DNA from: Paenibacillus peoriae KCTC 3763
GTDB taxonomy: Bacteria; Bacillota; Bacilli; Paenibacillales; Paenibacillaceae
NCBI RefSeq assembly: GCF_000236805.1
Contig: NZ_AGFX01000011.1
Location: 838,704 to 902,703, forward strand
Direction of reading: 5' to 3'
Length of the DNA: 64,000 bases
The position numbers and the translations under genes are program-made. This document shows positions 16,592-24,859 of the stretch, one piece after another (the stretch's first letter is position 1; each line of letters opens with the position of its first letter). Under the pieces are notes generated by a model, which was not told the origin of the DNA, did not search any database, and saw only the letters and a list, made by a program, of their open reading frames with translations.

Positions 16592-17521
16592 ATGGAATTT
16601 TATTTTCTCGGTACAAATGCCGGGGTGCCGACGATTCAGCGGAATGTTACGTCTATCGCTCTTCGTTTGCTGGAAGAAAGAAGAAGCATGTGGTTGTTCG
16701 ATTGCGGTGAAGGCACTCAGCAGGAGATACTGCGTTCGCCGCTCAAACTCAGCAGGCTTGAAAAAATATTTATCACCCATTTGCATGGAGATCATCTTTT
16801 TGGTCTACCGGGCCTGCTGTCGAGCAGGGCGTACCAGGGAGGTACGGCTCCACTGACAGTATACGGGCCGCCAGGGCTCAAGCAATATATTGAACTTTCT
16901 TTAGGAATCAGCCAATCCCGGATCAATTACCAGCTGCATATTGTGGAGCATACGGGCGGGGTGTTGTTTGATGATGGGCAATTTCGGGTGGAGTCAGCTC
17001 TGCTGGATCATCGGATCGATAGCTTTGGCTATCGAATTGTAGAGATGGATAAGCCCGGCAAGCTTAATCAGGAGCTGCTGGAGCAATATGGAATCAAGCC
17101 TGGTCCGATATACGGTAAATTAAAGCGTGGAGAAAGCGTGGAGGTGGAGGGTGGCGTCATTCTTCATCCTCAGGATGTTTTGGGCTCACCGAAAAAGGGG
17201 CGCATCATCACCATTCTTGGTGATACACGACCTTGTCCTAATACGGTAGTGCTGGCTCAAGATGCAACAGTTGTCGTCCATGAAGCAACTTTTTTGCATG
17301 AGCTGGCGGATACAGCGTACGAATATCATCACAGTACGGCGCTTCAGGCAGCGGAAGCTGCAAAAGCCGCAAATGCGGGGCAGTTAATCCTGACGCATTT
17401 TAGTTCCCGATATAAAGATCAGGAACAGCTTGAGCCATTGCTGGAAGAAGCGAAAAGCATATTTCCCAGTTCATTGCTTGCAGAGCAGCATGTGCTGTTA
17501 CCAGTACCCGATATCGGCTAA
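16592..17521 (+). CDS. rnz: Ribonuclease Z
   Basis: Zinc-dependent endonuclease that trims tRNA 3' ends. The 309-residue length is normal. Metal motifs are visible: THLHGDHLFGLPG (about residues 62-74), the distal ligands at LLDHRID, LGDTRPC and HEATF, and the C-terminal His in LTHFSSRYKD. The exosite arm region (KPGKLNQELLEQYGIKPGPIYGKLKRGE) is present. The ATG at 16592 is the family start; a GGAAG site lies upstream. A terminator follows 35 nt after the stop. Confidence 0.97.
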   Translation: MEFYFLGTNAGVPTIQRNVTSIALRLLEERRSMWLFDCGEGTQQEILRSPLKLSRLEKIFITHLHGDHLFGLPGLLSSRAYQGGTAPLTVYGPPGLKQYIELSLGISQSRINYQLHIVEHTGGVLFDDGQFRVESALLDHRIDSFGYRIVEMDKPGKLNQELLEQYGIKPGPIYGKLKRGESVEVEGGVILHPQDVLGSPKKGRIITILGDTRPCPNTVVLAQDATVVVHEATFLHELADTAYEYHHSTALQAAEAAKAANAGQLILTHFSSRYKDQEQLEPLLEEAKSIFPSSLLAEQHVLLPVPDIG

Positions 17522-17554
17522 TTAACGCTTGGAGAGTAGATTTGTATGTGGGGT

Positions 17555-17582
17555 GCCGGAGCTTGCTCCGGTGCTTTTGTTT
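17555..17582 (+). terminator. Intrinsic terminator after rnz
   Basis: GCCGGAG/CTCCGGT stem with a CTTG loop, then TGCTTTTGTTTTT. It overlaps the 5' end of the open frame beginning at 17529, so that gene must start later. Confidence 0.85.
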
Positions 17583-17660
17583 TTCACCCGTAATTATTTT
17601 CCGGGAAAGCGCAGGATGCGACAAGAGACGAAAGCAGCCACTTGTTGGGTTGGAGTGATT

Positions 17661-17879
17661 TTGTGCTACCACATATGGAGGCGTGTCATATTTGATTTTC
17701 TATATATCGAATTTGAAGGACTTTATTTCTTTGAATGGGATGAGGAAATACAGGGAATTTCTTATGAAAGACAAGTCTCTTCGATGGATTTCGACGCTGA
17801 TGTAAGCTCATTTCATGTGAAAGCAACGGCTTTTAGCGAGGAATGGCACTATTTTGGACGGTTTATCGGCAATTCATAG
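17661..17879 (+). CDS. Small hypothetical protein, start uncertain
   Basis: The open frame reaches back to 17529, but that part runs through the rnz terminator. The coding-like part is roughly the last 70 residues (VILCYHIWRRVIFDFLYIEFEG...GRFIGNS), acidic and aromatic. GTG or TTG codons near 17655-17661, just after GGTTGGAG, are the best starts. No family is recognised. It may be a Paenibacillus-specific small protein; real expression is uncertain. Confidence 0.45.
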   Translation: MCYHIWRRVIFDFLYIEFEGLYFFEWDEEIQGISYERQVSSMDFDADVSSFHVKATAFSEEWHYFGRFIGNS

Positions 17880-18032
17880 ACTTCATTAGCATGTTTGACT
17901 TAAGATAGTAAGATGAAATGGAGACGCAACTTATTTTATGACCTAAATGATTAAGGTGGTTAAATAAGTGAGGAGAACATCCTTCATAGGATGAATGATC
18001 ATTTTGCGACGTTATCCATGAATTGATTTGAA

Positions 18033-18839
18033 GTGGGGGAGGGGATTACGATAAAATCGTTACTGATTGATCTGGATGGTACACTTTATCATGGAAACCG
18101 GATGATCAAGGGTGCGGACCTGTTCATATCCCAATTACGTACAGATCGAATACCTTATGCGTATGTCACAAACAATGCTTCACGTACACCCGAGTTGGTG
18201 GCAGAGCATTTGGTTGGTATGGGAATTGAAGCAGTCAGCCATGAAGTATATACTTCGGCGTTGGCAGCTGCACAATATGTTGCACAGCAGAGTCCGGGAG
18301 CACGTGTATATTGTATTGGCGAAACCGGATTACGCCAGGCACTCACAGAGGCCGGGTTGCAGCTTGTACAGGAGCAGCCTGATTATGTGGTGCAGGGGAT
18401 AGATCGTCAATTTACATATGAAACACTGGCCACTGCCATGCGCTGGATTCGAGAGGGAGCGACTTTTATTTTGACCAATCCGGATCTACAATTGCCCTCA
18501 CATGATGGGTTAACGCCAGGAGCAGGAACGATTGGCGCTGCGATTGAAGCAGCTTCACAGGTAAAGCCAGTGGTTATCGGCAAGCCTTCGAGCGTGTTGA
18601 TGAACTATGCGCTGGATCGCTTGAATATTAGAGCGGATGAAGCTCTGGTTGTGGGCGATAATATGCTTACTGATATTGCAGCAGGTGCAGCGGCAGGCTG
18701 TAAAACAGCTCTAATTCTGTCGGGTGTGACGACCCACGCGAATATGGAAGAACATATGCGCGCCGTTGGCGTAAAGCCTGATCTGATATTTGAAAATCTG
18801 GATGAACTGCAGGACTGGATCAGGGAAGAGTTGGAATGA
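18033..18839 (+). CDS. NagD/AraL-type HAD phosphatase (subclass IIA)
   Basis: Motif I is LLIDLDGTLYHG, motif II TNNASRTP, motif III IGKPSS and motif IV VVGDNMLTDIAAGAAAGCKTALILSG. Together with the C2-type cap these mark the p-nitrophenylphosphatase/NagD family (YutF-like). The only standard start is GTG 18033, which lies within its own GGGGGAGG ribosome-site sequence. Counting 8 nt from GGAGG leads to ATA 18051 (ATA AAA TCG TTA), where family proteins normally begin, so a non-AUG start is possible. Physiological substrate unknown; an AMP/phosphosugar or damage-control role is typical. Confidence 0.9.
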   Translation: MGEGITIKSLLIDLDGTLYHGNRMIKGADLFISQLRTDRIPYAYVTNNASRTPELVAEHLVGMGIEAVSHEVYTSALAAAQYVAQQSPGARVYCIGETGLRQALTEAGLQLVQEQPDYVVQGIDRQFTYETLATAMRWIREGATFILTNPDLQLPSHDGLTPGAGTIGAAIEAASQVKPVVIGKPSSVLMNYALDRLNIRADEALVVGDNMLTDIAAGAAAGCKTALILSGVTTHANMEEHMRAVGVKPDLIFENLDELQDWIREELE

Positions 18840-18907
18840 TAACCAGCATACATTTAATCAATGGTGAGAATTAAAAGCTATGTAGCTACGAAAGGAAAGA
18901 TGTTGAT

Positions 18908-19726
18908 ATGCCGGAACTTCCTGAAATGGAAAACTACAGAACGCTATTGTCAAAACAAATTTTGGATATTCCGATTACTGGAGTGACGGTTAACCGTGAA
19001 AAATCCATTAATACTGATGTGGACACGTTTGAAAAGCATTTGCTGGGAGCGACCGTTGTATATTTAGAGCGTCGAGGCAAGCATTTGATTTTTCATTTAA
19101 ACACGGGTGGGCGGCTTGTGCTGCACCTGATGCTGGGAGGACTGCTATATCTGGGAACGGAGGAGCAGCGCCCGAACCGTACGGTTCAGATCGAATTGGA
19201 TTTTAGCGGTGTGAAGCTTTATTTTATTGGGCTGCGCTTAGGCTACCTGCACTTGCTGACAGCTAAAGAAACAGAGGAGGCATTATCAGACCTCGGACCC
19301 GATCCGTTGGACCATCGTATGACGTTGGAAAAGTTCACAGCGCGTCTAAAGGGACGGCGGGGGATTTTGAAAACAACGCTGGTGAATCAACAAATTTTTT
19401 CGGGTATTGGCAACTGTTATTCGGATGAAATTGCTTATATCGCCGGATTTACACCGGGTTCCAAAGTACAAAACATCGTACAGTCACCGGAAAAAGTGGA
19501 AAAGCTGTATCATGCTACTCAATCCGTGCTGCGTGAAGCTACTGCGGAAGGCGGTTATATAGAAATGCCGCTGATGGAGGGAGACACATTAACGGGTGGC
19601 TTCGATCATCAGTGCCGAGTATATGACCGTGAGGGTGAAGAATCCCCAAGTGGCGGGAAAATCGTTAGGGTTGAGCTGGCGGGGAAAAAAGCATTTTATT
19701 GCCCGGTACAGCAGCATGATGCCTAA
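18908..19726 (+). CDS. Fpg/Nei-family DNA glycosylase-like protein with degenerate zinc finger
   Basis: Begins MPELPEME with the catalytic Pro2 and Glu3. It keeps the beta-clamp Lys (RRGKHLIF), the helix-two-turn-helix GIGNCYSDEIAYIAG and the normal length (272 aa). The C-terminal zinc finger is lost: the usual GxxCPxCG is GEESPSGG and the final CPxC is CPVQQ, leaving one Cys. The finger Arg that flips the lesion is replaced in AGKKAFYCP. It is either a zinc-less glycosylase or a paralogue with altered lesion range. Overlaps nfo by about 10 bp, so the two are co-translated. Confidence 0.88.
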   Translation: MPELPEMENYRTLLSKQILDIPITGVTVNREKSINTDVDTFEKHLLGATVVYLERRGKHLIFHLNTGGRLVLHLMLGGLLYLGTEEQRPNRTVQIELDFSGVKLYFIGLRLGYLHLLTAKETEEALSDLGPDPLDHRMTLEKFTARLKGRRGILKTTLVNQQIFSGIGNCYSDEIAYIAGFTPGSKVQNIVQSPEKVEKLYHATQSVLREATAEGGYIEMPLMEGDTLTGGFDHQCRVYDREGEESPSGGKIVRVELAGKKAFYCPVQQHDA

Positions 19727-20564
19727 ATTGCTCATCGGCGCCCATGTGAGTACGCGTGGCGGCTTTTCCAAAGCTGCTATGCGTGCACACGAGCAAGGGG
19801 GATATTCTTTTCAATATTTCCCGAAAAATCCTCGCAGTCTCAGGTTAAAGGAGTGGAGTGCTACAGATACTGCTGCTTGTAAAGCTTACTGTTCAAAGCA
19901 CAAGCTTCAATCCATTGCCCATTCGCCTTATCCCGTGAATCCGGCTCTTGGTCGTGAGCGTGGTCAGGAGTTTTATGAGCTGACGGTGGCCTCATTGCGG
20001 AACGATCTGGATATTGCGGAAGCTTGCGGCTCAAGGGGGATTGTCGTTCACTTCGGGCATATGCATTCGTCTGACCCACTGGAGGGCTACCGAAATATTA
20101 TTGGCTGTCTTGATGATGTGCTGGAAGGTTGGAAGGGAAATGCCAAATTACTGATTGAGAACCAAGCAGGGGATCACGGACCGATGGGAACCACGCTGGA
20201 GGAAATGGTGCAAATCCGCCAGTTGTGCCAAAATTCCGACAGTATCGGCTTTTGTCTGGACACCTGTCATGCATATGCAGCAGGTTTGTGGAATGGTAAA
20301 AAGGACGAGGCTTTGATTGAAAAAGGGGAGCGTCTCGGCTATTGGTCAGCCCTGTGCGGAGTTCATTTGAACGATTCCAAATATCCGTATGGATCTAAAA
20401 AAGACAGACATGCGCGTGTCGGGCAAGGCTGTATCGGTGTAGAGGGAATGCGTTGGATGACAGAGCAGGGGTCTGTAAGAGGTATGCCTGTCGTCCTGGA
20501 AAGTGAAACGGGAGATGATGGGACACATCGGGAAGATATTCAATTGGTTCAAAGCTGGCAGTAA
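19716..20564 (+). CDS. nfo: Endonuclease IV (AP endonuclease)
   Basis: Cleaves abasic sites during base-excision repair using three zinc ions. Start at ATG 19716 (or 19719) inside the end of the glycosylase gene; the longer upstream frame is the glycosylase read out of phase. The 282 residues show IGAHVSTRGG, the zinc ligands in VVHFGHMH, ENQAGD, CLDTCHAYAAG, HLNDSK, DRHARVGQGCIG and VLESETGDD. Coupling to an Fpg-like gene gives a two-step repair pair. Confidence 0.96.
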   Translation: MMPKLLIGAHVSTRGGFSKAAMRAHEQGGYSFQYFPKNPRSLRLKEWSATDTAACKAYCSKHKLQSIAHSPYPVNPALGRERGQEFYELTVASLRNDLDIAEACGSRGIVVHFGHMHSSDPLEGYRNIIGCLDDVLEGWKGNAKLLIENQAGDHGPMGTTLEEMVQIRQLCQNSDSIGFCLDTCHAYAAGLWNGKKDEALIEKGERLGYWSALCGVHLNDSKYPYGSKKDRHARVGQGCIGVEGMRWMTEQGSVRGMPVVLESETGDDGTHREDIQLVQSWQ

Positions 20565-20636
20565 ATCAGTTTAACGGATCATGGATATCTTTGAGGCTCT
20601 TGAAGCTTATTTTTTAGGGGGAAAGGAGGAGAGTTG

Positions 20637-20975
20637 ATGTATTTGTTTATGGACGATTATCGGCCTTGTCCTCCAGGCTTTAAGCTGGCAAGGGACGCGG
20701 AAGAGTGTCTGTTATTGCTTCAGGAATATCCGATTTCAGTGCTATCGCTGGATTATGATTTGGGTCCGGATCAGCTCACGGGAAAAGATGTGGCTGCTTA
20801 CATTGCAGGCAAACAGTTATATCCACCTGAAATTTACCTGCATTCCTCCAGTCCGGAGGGTCGGCGTGTCATGTATGAGCTGCTCTATGCCAACAAGCCA
20901 GAAGGAGTCACAGTGCATAATGGTCCGGTACCCGAGGAACGTATGCGTGAGATCAGAAAAGAGTCGGAACAATGA
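20637..20975 (+). CDS. cREC-type receiver-like domain protein (112 aa)
   Basis: The start is ATG 20637, 6 nt after GGAGGA; the TTG at 20634 is less likely. The signature is YLFMDDYRPCPPGF...AEECLLLL, then LSLDYDLG...TGKDVAAYI and IYLHSSSPEGRRVM. It matches the cyclic-phosphate-processing receiver (cREC) domain, a receiver-like fold predicted to act on cyclic phosphates of RNA. This assignment rests on motif recall. It overlaps the next gene (ATGA). It may belong with the RNA methyltransferase two genes on. Confidence 0.75.
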   Translation: MYLFMDDYRPCPPGFKLARDAEECLLLLQEYPISVLSLDYDLGPDQLTGKDVAAYIAGKQLYPPEIYLHSSSPEGRRVMYELLYANKPEGVTVHNGPVPEERMREIRKESEQ

Positions 20976-21286
20976 GGGAAATAGGACAAAAAGAGGCACG
21001 TCGTGCCATATGGGAGGGATGCAAGCTGGCTTTGTTTGTGTACACTCCCATGTGCGGAACCTGCGCGGCTGCCCGCCGAATGCTGGAGGTGGCGGAGCAT
21101 TTGCTTCCCGAAGGAGCGGTGTTGCAATGCAACATAAACTATATACCTGCACTGGTGCAGGAGTATCAAATTTCCAGTGTACCCGCGCTTCTTATATACA
21201 ACGGCGAAAACGAAATTCCTGAAATCATCTACAAAATGGAATCTGTGGAACACTTGCTGAACAGGATAAGGAGCGTGATGGAATGA
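20972..21286 (+). CDS. Thioredoxin-like protein
   Basis: 104 residues with the redox motif YTPMCGTC (Cys near 29 and 32) and cis-Pro in SSVPALLIYNGE. These are the two hallmarks of the thioredoxin fold. No signal peptide, so it acts in the cytosol. Coupled to both neighbours by 4-bp ATGA overlaps, which implies joint translation with the cREC protein and the ABC ATPase. Similar to YtpP/YusE-type Bacillus proteins. Confidence 0.88.
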   Translation: MREIGQKEARRAIWEGCKLALFVYTPMCGTCAAARRMLEVAEHLLPEGAVLQCNINYIPALVQEYQISSVPALLIYNGENEIPEIIYKMESVEHLLNRIRSVME

Positions 21287-22056
21287 TATCCATAAAGAAC
21301 ATCACATTGCAGCGGGAAGAAAATAAGATTTTGGACGATGTAAGTCTCGATATACGGGAAGGCGAGCATTGGGCGATTCTGGGGCGCAACGGTTCTGGTA
21401 AAACAACATTGCTGGAAATGATGACAGGATACATGTTTCCCAGTTGTGGCACGGTCGAGGTGCTTGGACAAACCTATGGTCAATGTGACGTGCGGGAAGT
21501 TCGCAAGCAGATCGGTTATATAAGCCAGACCTTGCTGGAAAAGCTAGCGTTAAAAGATCCGGTATGGGAAGTGGTCGCCACCGGCGCGTATGCTTTTTTG
21601 CGTTTTTATCAAGAGATTCCGACAGAGGCAAAGGAAAAAGCCGTATCCTTGTTGGAGGGCATGAATTTAGGCGGTCTGATGCATCATCCGCTAGGGACAT
21701 TATCTCAAGGAGAGCGAAAAAAGGTCATGCTGGCTCGTTCACTGATGGCGGAGCCTCGCTTGTTGATTATGGACGAGCCTTGTGCCGGGCTGGATTTATT
21801 TGAACGGGAAAAAATGCTGGTTGAGATTGATCGGCTCCGTCAACGGGATTTGTCAGTGGTTTACGTAACGCATCACATTGAGGAGATTGTCCCTCTCTTT
21901 ACGCATGTGGCGTTGATCCGTGATGGCAAGGTTGCAGCAGCGGGACCAAAAAAAGAAGTTTTAACGAAAGAATTGATTATGCACACGTATGAAGTTCCAG
22001 TTGAGCTGGATTGGGATGGAGAACGTCCCTGGATTCGGGTGTGCAATGGAGGGTAA
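21283..22056 (+). CDS. ABC transporter ATP-binding protein (YlmA-like)
   Basis: A complete nucleotide-binding domain: Walker A GRNGSGKTTL (about residues 35-44), Q-loop YISQT, signature LSQGERKK, Walker B LLIMDEPCAGLD and H-loop VTHHIEEI. 257 residues. No permease gene is adjacent, and the neighbours encode soluble proteins. It closely resembles B. subtilis YlmA and E. coli ModF-like solitary ATPases; a transport role is uncertain. Overlaps the thioredoxin-like gene by ATGA. Confidence 0.9.
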   Translation: MISIKNITLQREENKILDDVSLDIREGEHWAILGRNGSGKTTLLEMMTGYMFPSCGTVEVLGQTYGQCDVREVRKQIGYISQTLLEKLALKDPVWEVVATGAYAFLRFYQEIPTEAKEKAVSLLEGMNLGGLMHHPLGTLSQGERKKVMLARSLMAEPRLLIMDEPCAGLDLFEREKMLVEIDRLRQRDLSVVYVTHHIEEIVPLFTHVALIRDGKVAAAGPKKEVLTKELIMHTYEVPVELDWDGERPWIRVCNGG

Positions 22057-22078
22057 TATTACTTTGGAGGAACAATAC

Positions 22079-23137
22079 ATGCGTACAGATGAGCAGGGTG
22101 TGGCCGCCTTGTCATCGTCAAGATTTATTTGTACGGCTAATCATGGATTTGCACCCTACGCTCAAGAGGAGCTTAGAAGATTATTTGGCTCAGTGAAAAG
22201 CACAGTACTTGTACCCGGTGAAATTTTTCTGGCTACATTACCTGCGGGATCCAGTGAGGTTGTAAGGATGATTACAGGTCAGCCGCCGATGTTTTTACGT
22301 CACTTGTTTCCTGTGCATTTTCAGGAGGAAGGAACGGACTTGGACCAGGTGCTGAAGCATCTGGTTGCATTTATCCGTAACCGCCGGGAGCTGATGGATC
22401 AACGTGTTTCTTTGCAAGTGCGCAAAGGTTCCAGCAGCAGCTGGACCGAAAGCGCGGGGGCGCTCAAGCAGGCTCTAAGTGAACAATTAAGTGATCTGCC
22501 TATGGAGCAAACGGTACAAGGGGCCGACGTTATTGTATCCGTTTTTGCGGATACGGATACGTGGTATGCAGGCGTATCACATCCTCAGGACAATCTTTCA
22601 GATTGGAGCGGAGGCGCGGTTCGTTTTCAGAAGGAGGAGGGACAAATCTCTCGTGCCAAATTCAAGCTTTTAGAAGCAGAAGCGACATTTGGTATTGATT
22701 TTGGTGCCTTTCATCAAGGACTGGATATCGGGGCAGCACCGGGTGGGTGGACTTCCTTCTTACTGGAGCGAGGGCTCAAGGTGACGGCGGTTGATCCGGC
22801 AAAGATGGAGCCGTCGCTGATGAAGTATGCCAATCTGACTTTTTTGCGCAAAAATGCGAGTGAAGTCAAATTTAAGGAGAATACGTTTGATCTGCTGGTT
22901 TGTGATATGAGCTGGAGTCCGAAGCAGATGGCAAGGCTCGTAACTGATTTACTGTATAGTTTGCGAAGCGGGGGTACTGCTATCGTAACGGTCAAGCTAA
23001 TGCATAAAAAGCCTTTGGCGCTCATTCATGATGTGATGGCTTCATTCGAGCAGTCTGGCATGCAGATTCAGCGGGCTAAGCAGCTATTCCATAACCGAGA
23101 TGAGATTACCCTGTACATGATCAAGTATGGAAAATAA
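22079..23137 (+). CDS. SAM-dependent RNA methyltransferase, RlmM/FtsJ-like
   Basis: The start is ATG 22079, 8 nt after TTGGAGG; the longer frame overlaps the ABC gene without a ribosome site. The N-terminal half has a THUMP-like region (residues about 10-190). The C-terminal half is an FtsJ/RrmJ Rossmann methyltransferase (LDIGAAPGGWTSFLLERG, then LLVCDMSW and VTVKLMHKK). The K-D-K-E-type catalytic residues (Lys near the start of the domain, Asp of CDMSW, Lys of VTVKLM) suggest 2'-O-methylation of rRNA as in RlmM. Target not proven. Confidence 0.85.
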   Translation: MRTDEQGVAALSSSRFICTANHGFAPYAQEELRRLFGSVKSTVLVPGEIFLATLPAGSSEVVRMITGQPPMFLRHLFPVHFQEEGTDLDQVLKHLVAFIRNRRELMDQRVSLQVRKGSSSSWTESAGALKQALSEQLSDLPMEQTVQGADVIVSVFADTDTWYAGVSHPQDNLSDWSGGAVRFQKEEGQISRAKFKLLEAEATFGIDFGAFHQGLDIGAAPGGWTSFLLERGLKVTAVDPAKMEPSLMKYANLTFLRKNASEVKFKENTFDLLVCDMSWSPKQMARLVTDLLYSLRSGGTAIVTVKLMHKKPLALIHDVMASFEQSGMQIQRAKQLFHNRDEITLYMIKYGK

Positions 23138-23211
23138 TACTTTACAATGAGTACAGGTCTGCTATATAATAAACCCAAATTGTTCCTTAAAAAATAATAA
23201 TCACGTTTGAA

Positions 23212-23289
23212 TAAAGGGAAAGCATCCCGCAGATCATTTTCATGGTGACATGGAGATTTGGTTTTGCGGCGGCTTTCCCTTTTTTGCGT
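23212..23289 (+). terminator. Long hairpin terminator
   Basis: AAAGGGAAAGC...CCGCA pairs with TGCGG...GCTTTCCCTTTTTT over about 75 nt, with a further inner ATGGTGACATGG element. It ends the upstream operon and sits 30 nt before the kinase gene, so it could also be a leader hairpin of the next operon. Confidence 0.75.
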
Positions 23290-23317
23290 TATTTGCTTAT
23301 AGAAGGGAGGTGGAAGG

Positions 23318-24820
23318 ATGATACAGAAGCCATCACGATTGGAATACGGATCTATTGTCGGTGAACGTTACCGAATTGTTCGCACGTTGGGTACAGGAGG
23401 AATGAGCCATGTGTTCATGGCAGAAGATTTGAAGCTGCCAGGCAAGCAATGGGCGGTGAAGGAGTCGGTTGCCGAGCCACAAATGATGAAGCTTATACGA
23501 ACGGAAGCGGAAATGCTGATTTCATTAAGCCATCCACGCCTACCGAGAATTGTTGATTTCTTCGAGCATCCGCGATCCGGTGCGGTATATCTGGTTATGG
23601 ATTACATTGAAGGCATGACGCTGGAAGCCTATATGAAGGGCTACCAAGGTCATATCCCACAGGAGGAAATCGTTCCATTCGCTTTGCAAGTGCTGGATGT
23701 GCTGGATTATTTGCATACCCGTCAGACACCAGTCATTTACCGTGATCTGAAACCGACGAATATTATGCTGACCCCGGAAATGGAATTTAAGCTGATTGAT
23801 TTTGGGATCGCGCGGAGCTATAAGGTGGAACTGAATCAGGATACGGTAAAGCTGGGAACCGTGGGTTTTGCAGCCCCGGAGCAATATGGAGCAGGCCAGA
23901 CGGATGCCCGCTCAGACTTATACAGTTTGGGAGCGTTGCTGTTGTATCTCTGTACGGGTGGCAAATATAGCGAGTGGACTGCGGGAGTAGAAAGGTATAT
24001 TCGCGGGGAATTACCTCGCCATTTGATTCCAGTGATTCGAAAGCTGCTGCGGCAGCATCCTGAGGAACGATTTCAATCTGCCGGAGAGGTCATTGAAGAA
24101 CTGCGACAAAGTGCAGAGTTTCAGCCTGCTCAACATGGAGCATCCGTTAGTGAACCTTCAAATACTTCATTGGAATACGCAGGTACAAGGGTAGTAGCTG
24201 TGCTCGGTGTGTCTTCCGGCTCCGGTGCTACACACACGGCAATTGCGGTGAGCCACTACCTGGCCCGAAGATGTCGCTCTGTAGCTTTGGTTGAGCTGCA
24301 TAGCACAGCCAAAGCGTTTGCCCGGCTTCAAGCAGTGGTGGAGGGTGCACCTGCTGGACGAACGAGTTCGAGTCGGCGTTTTGAGGTGGACGGAGTACAT
24401 TATTGGCGGCAGACATCTCGTGCGGATGTCATTTCTTTGCTGGGCGGCTCCTATAGATTTATCGTTCTGGATTTGGGGAGTGGACAGGATAATGAGCGGC
24501 TGGAGGAATTTTTGAGAGCCGATTACCCGCTTATCGTTGGTTCAGGAGCGGAATGGAGAGCTCAAGAGATCGTCAGGCTAGCCCAATCGCTTCAGCGTTA
24601 TCCGCAGCATAAATGGAATTACTGCTTGCCGTTGGCACCATCGGAGGCGGTTCGTAGGCTGCGTAAGGAACTGGATCATGATAAAGTATTTGCTCTACCG
24701 TTCCATTCTGACCCATTCGAGCAAGACGGTGAGATGGATCAGGTGCTGGACGAGCTGTTTCGCGGAGCTATTCCGGATACCCGGAAAAAACGCTTCGGAT
24801 TTCTAAAACGTCAGCGCTAA
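23318..24820 (+). CDS. Ser/Thr protein kinase fused to degenerate MinD/CpaE-like domain
   Basis: Residues about 14-275 form a complete Hanks-type kinase: Gly loop LGTGGMSHVF, Lys in WAVKES, catalytic YRDLKPTNI, DFG in LIDFGIARS, and the AAPEQYG segment. There are no PASTA repeats or membrane anchor. Residues about 290-490 look like a SIMIBI P-loop fold (VVAVLGVSSGSGATHTAIA, then FIVLDLGSG), but the Walker A lacks its Lys. First gene of the Tad-like cluster after a 75-nt hairpin. It probably phosphorylates components of that cluster; this is inference from position. Confidence 0.9.
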   Translation: MIQKPSRLEYGSIVGERYRIVRTLGTGGMSHVFMAEDLKLPGKQWAVKESVAEPQMMKLIRTEAEMLISLSHPRLPRIVDFFEHPRSGAVYLVMDYIEGMTLEAYMKGYQGHIPQEEIVPFALQVLDVLDYLHTRQTPVIYRDLKPTNIMLTPEMEFKLIDFGIARSYKVELNQDTVKLGTVGFAAPEQYGAGQTDARSDLYSLGALLLYLCTGGKYSEWTAGVERYIRGELPRHLIPVIRKLLRQHPEERFQSAGEVIEELRQSAEFQPAQHGASVSEPSNTSLEYAGTRVVAVLGVSSGSGATHTAIAVSHYLARRCRSVALVELHSTAKAFARLQAVVEGAPAGRTSSSRRFEVDGVHYWRQTSRADVISLLGGSYRFIVLDLGSGQDNERLEEFLRADYPLIVGSGAEWRAQEIVRLAQSLQRYPQHKWNYCLPLAPSEAVRRLRKELDHDKVFALPFHSDPFEQDGEMDQVLDELFRGAIPDTRKKRFGFLKRQR

Positions 24821-24859
24821 ATCAAAGACATATATCAAAAAAGGCAGGGGAGAAGCTGT

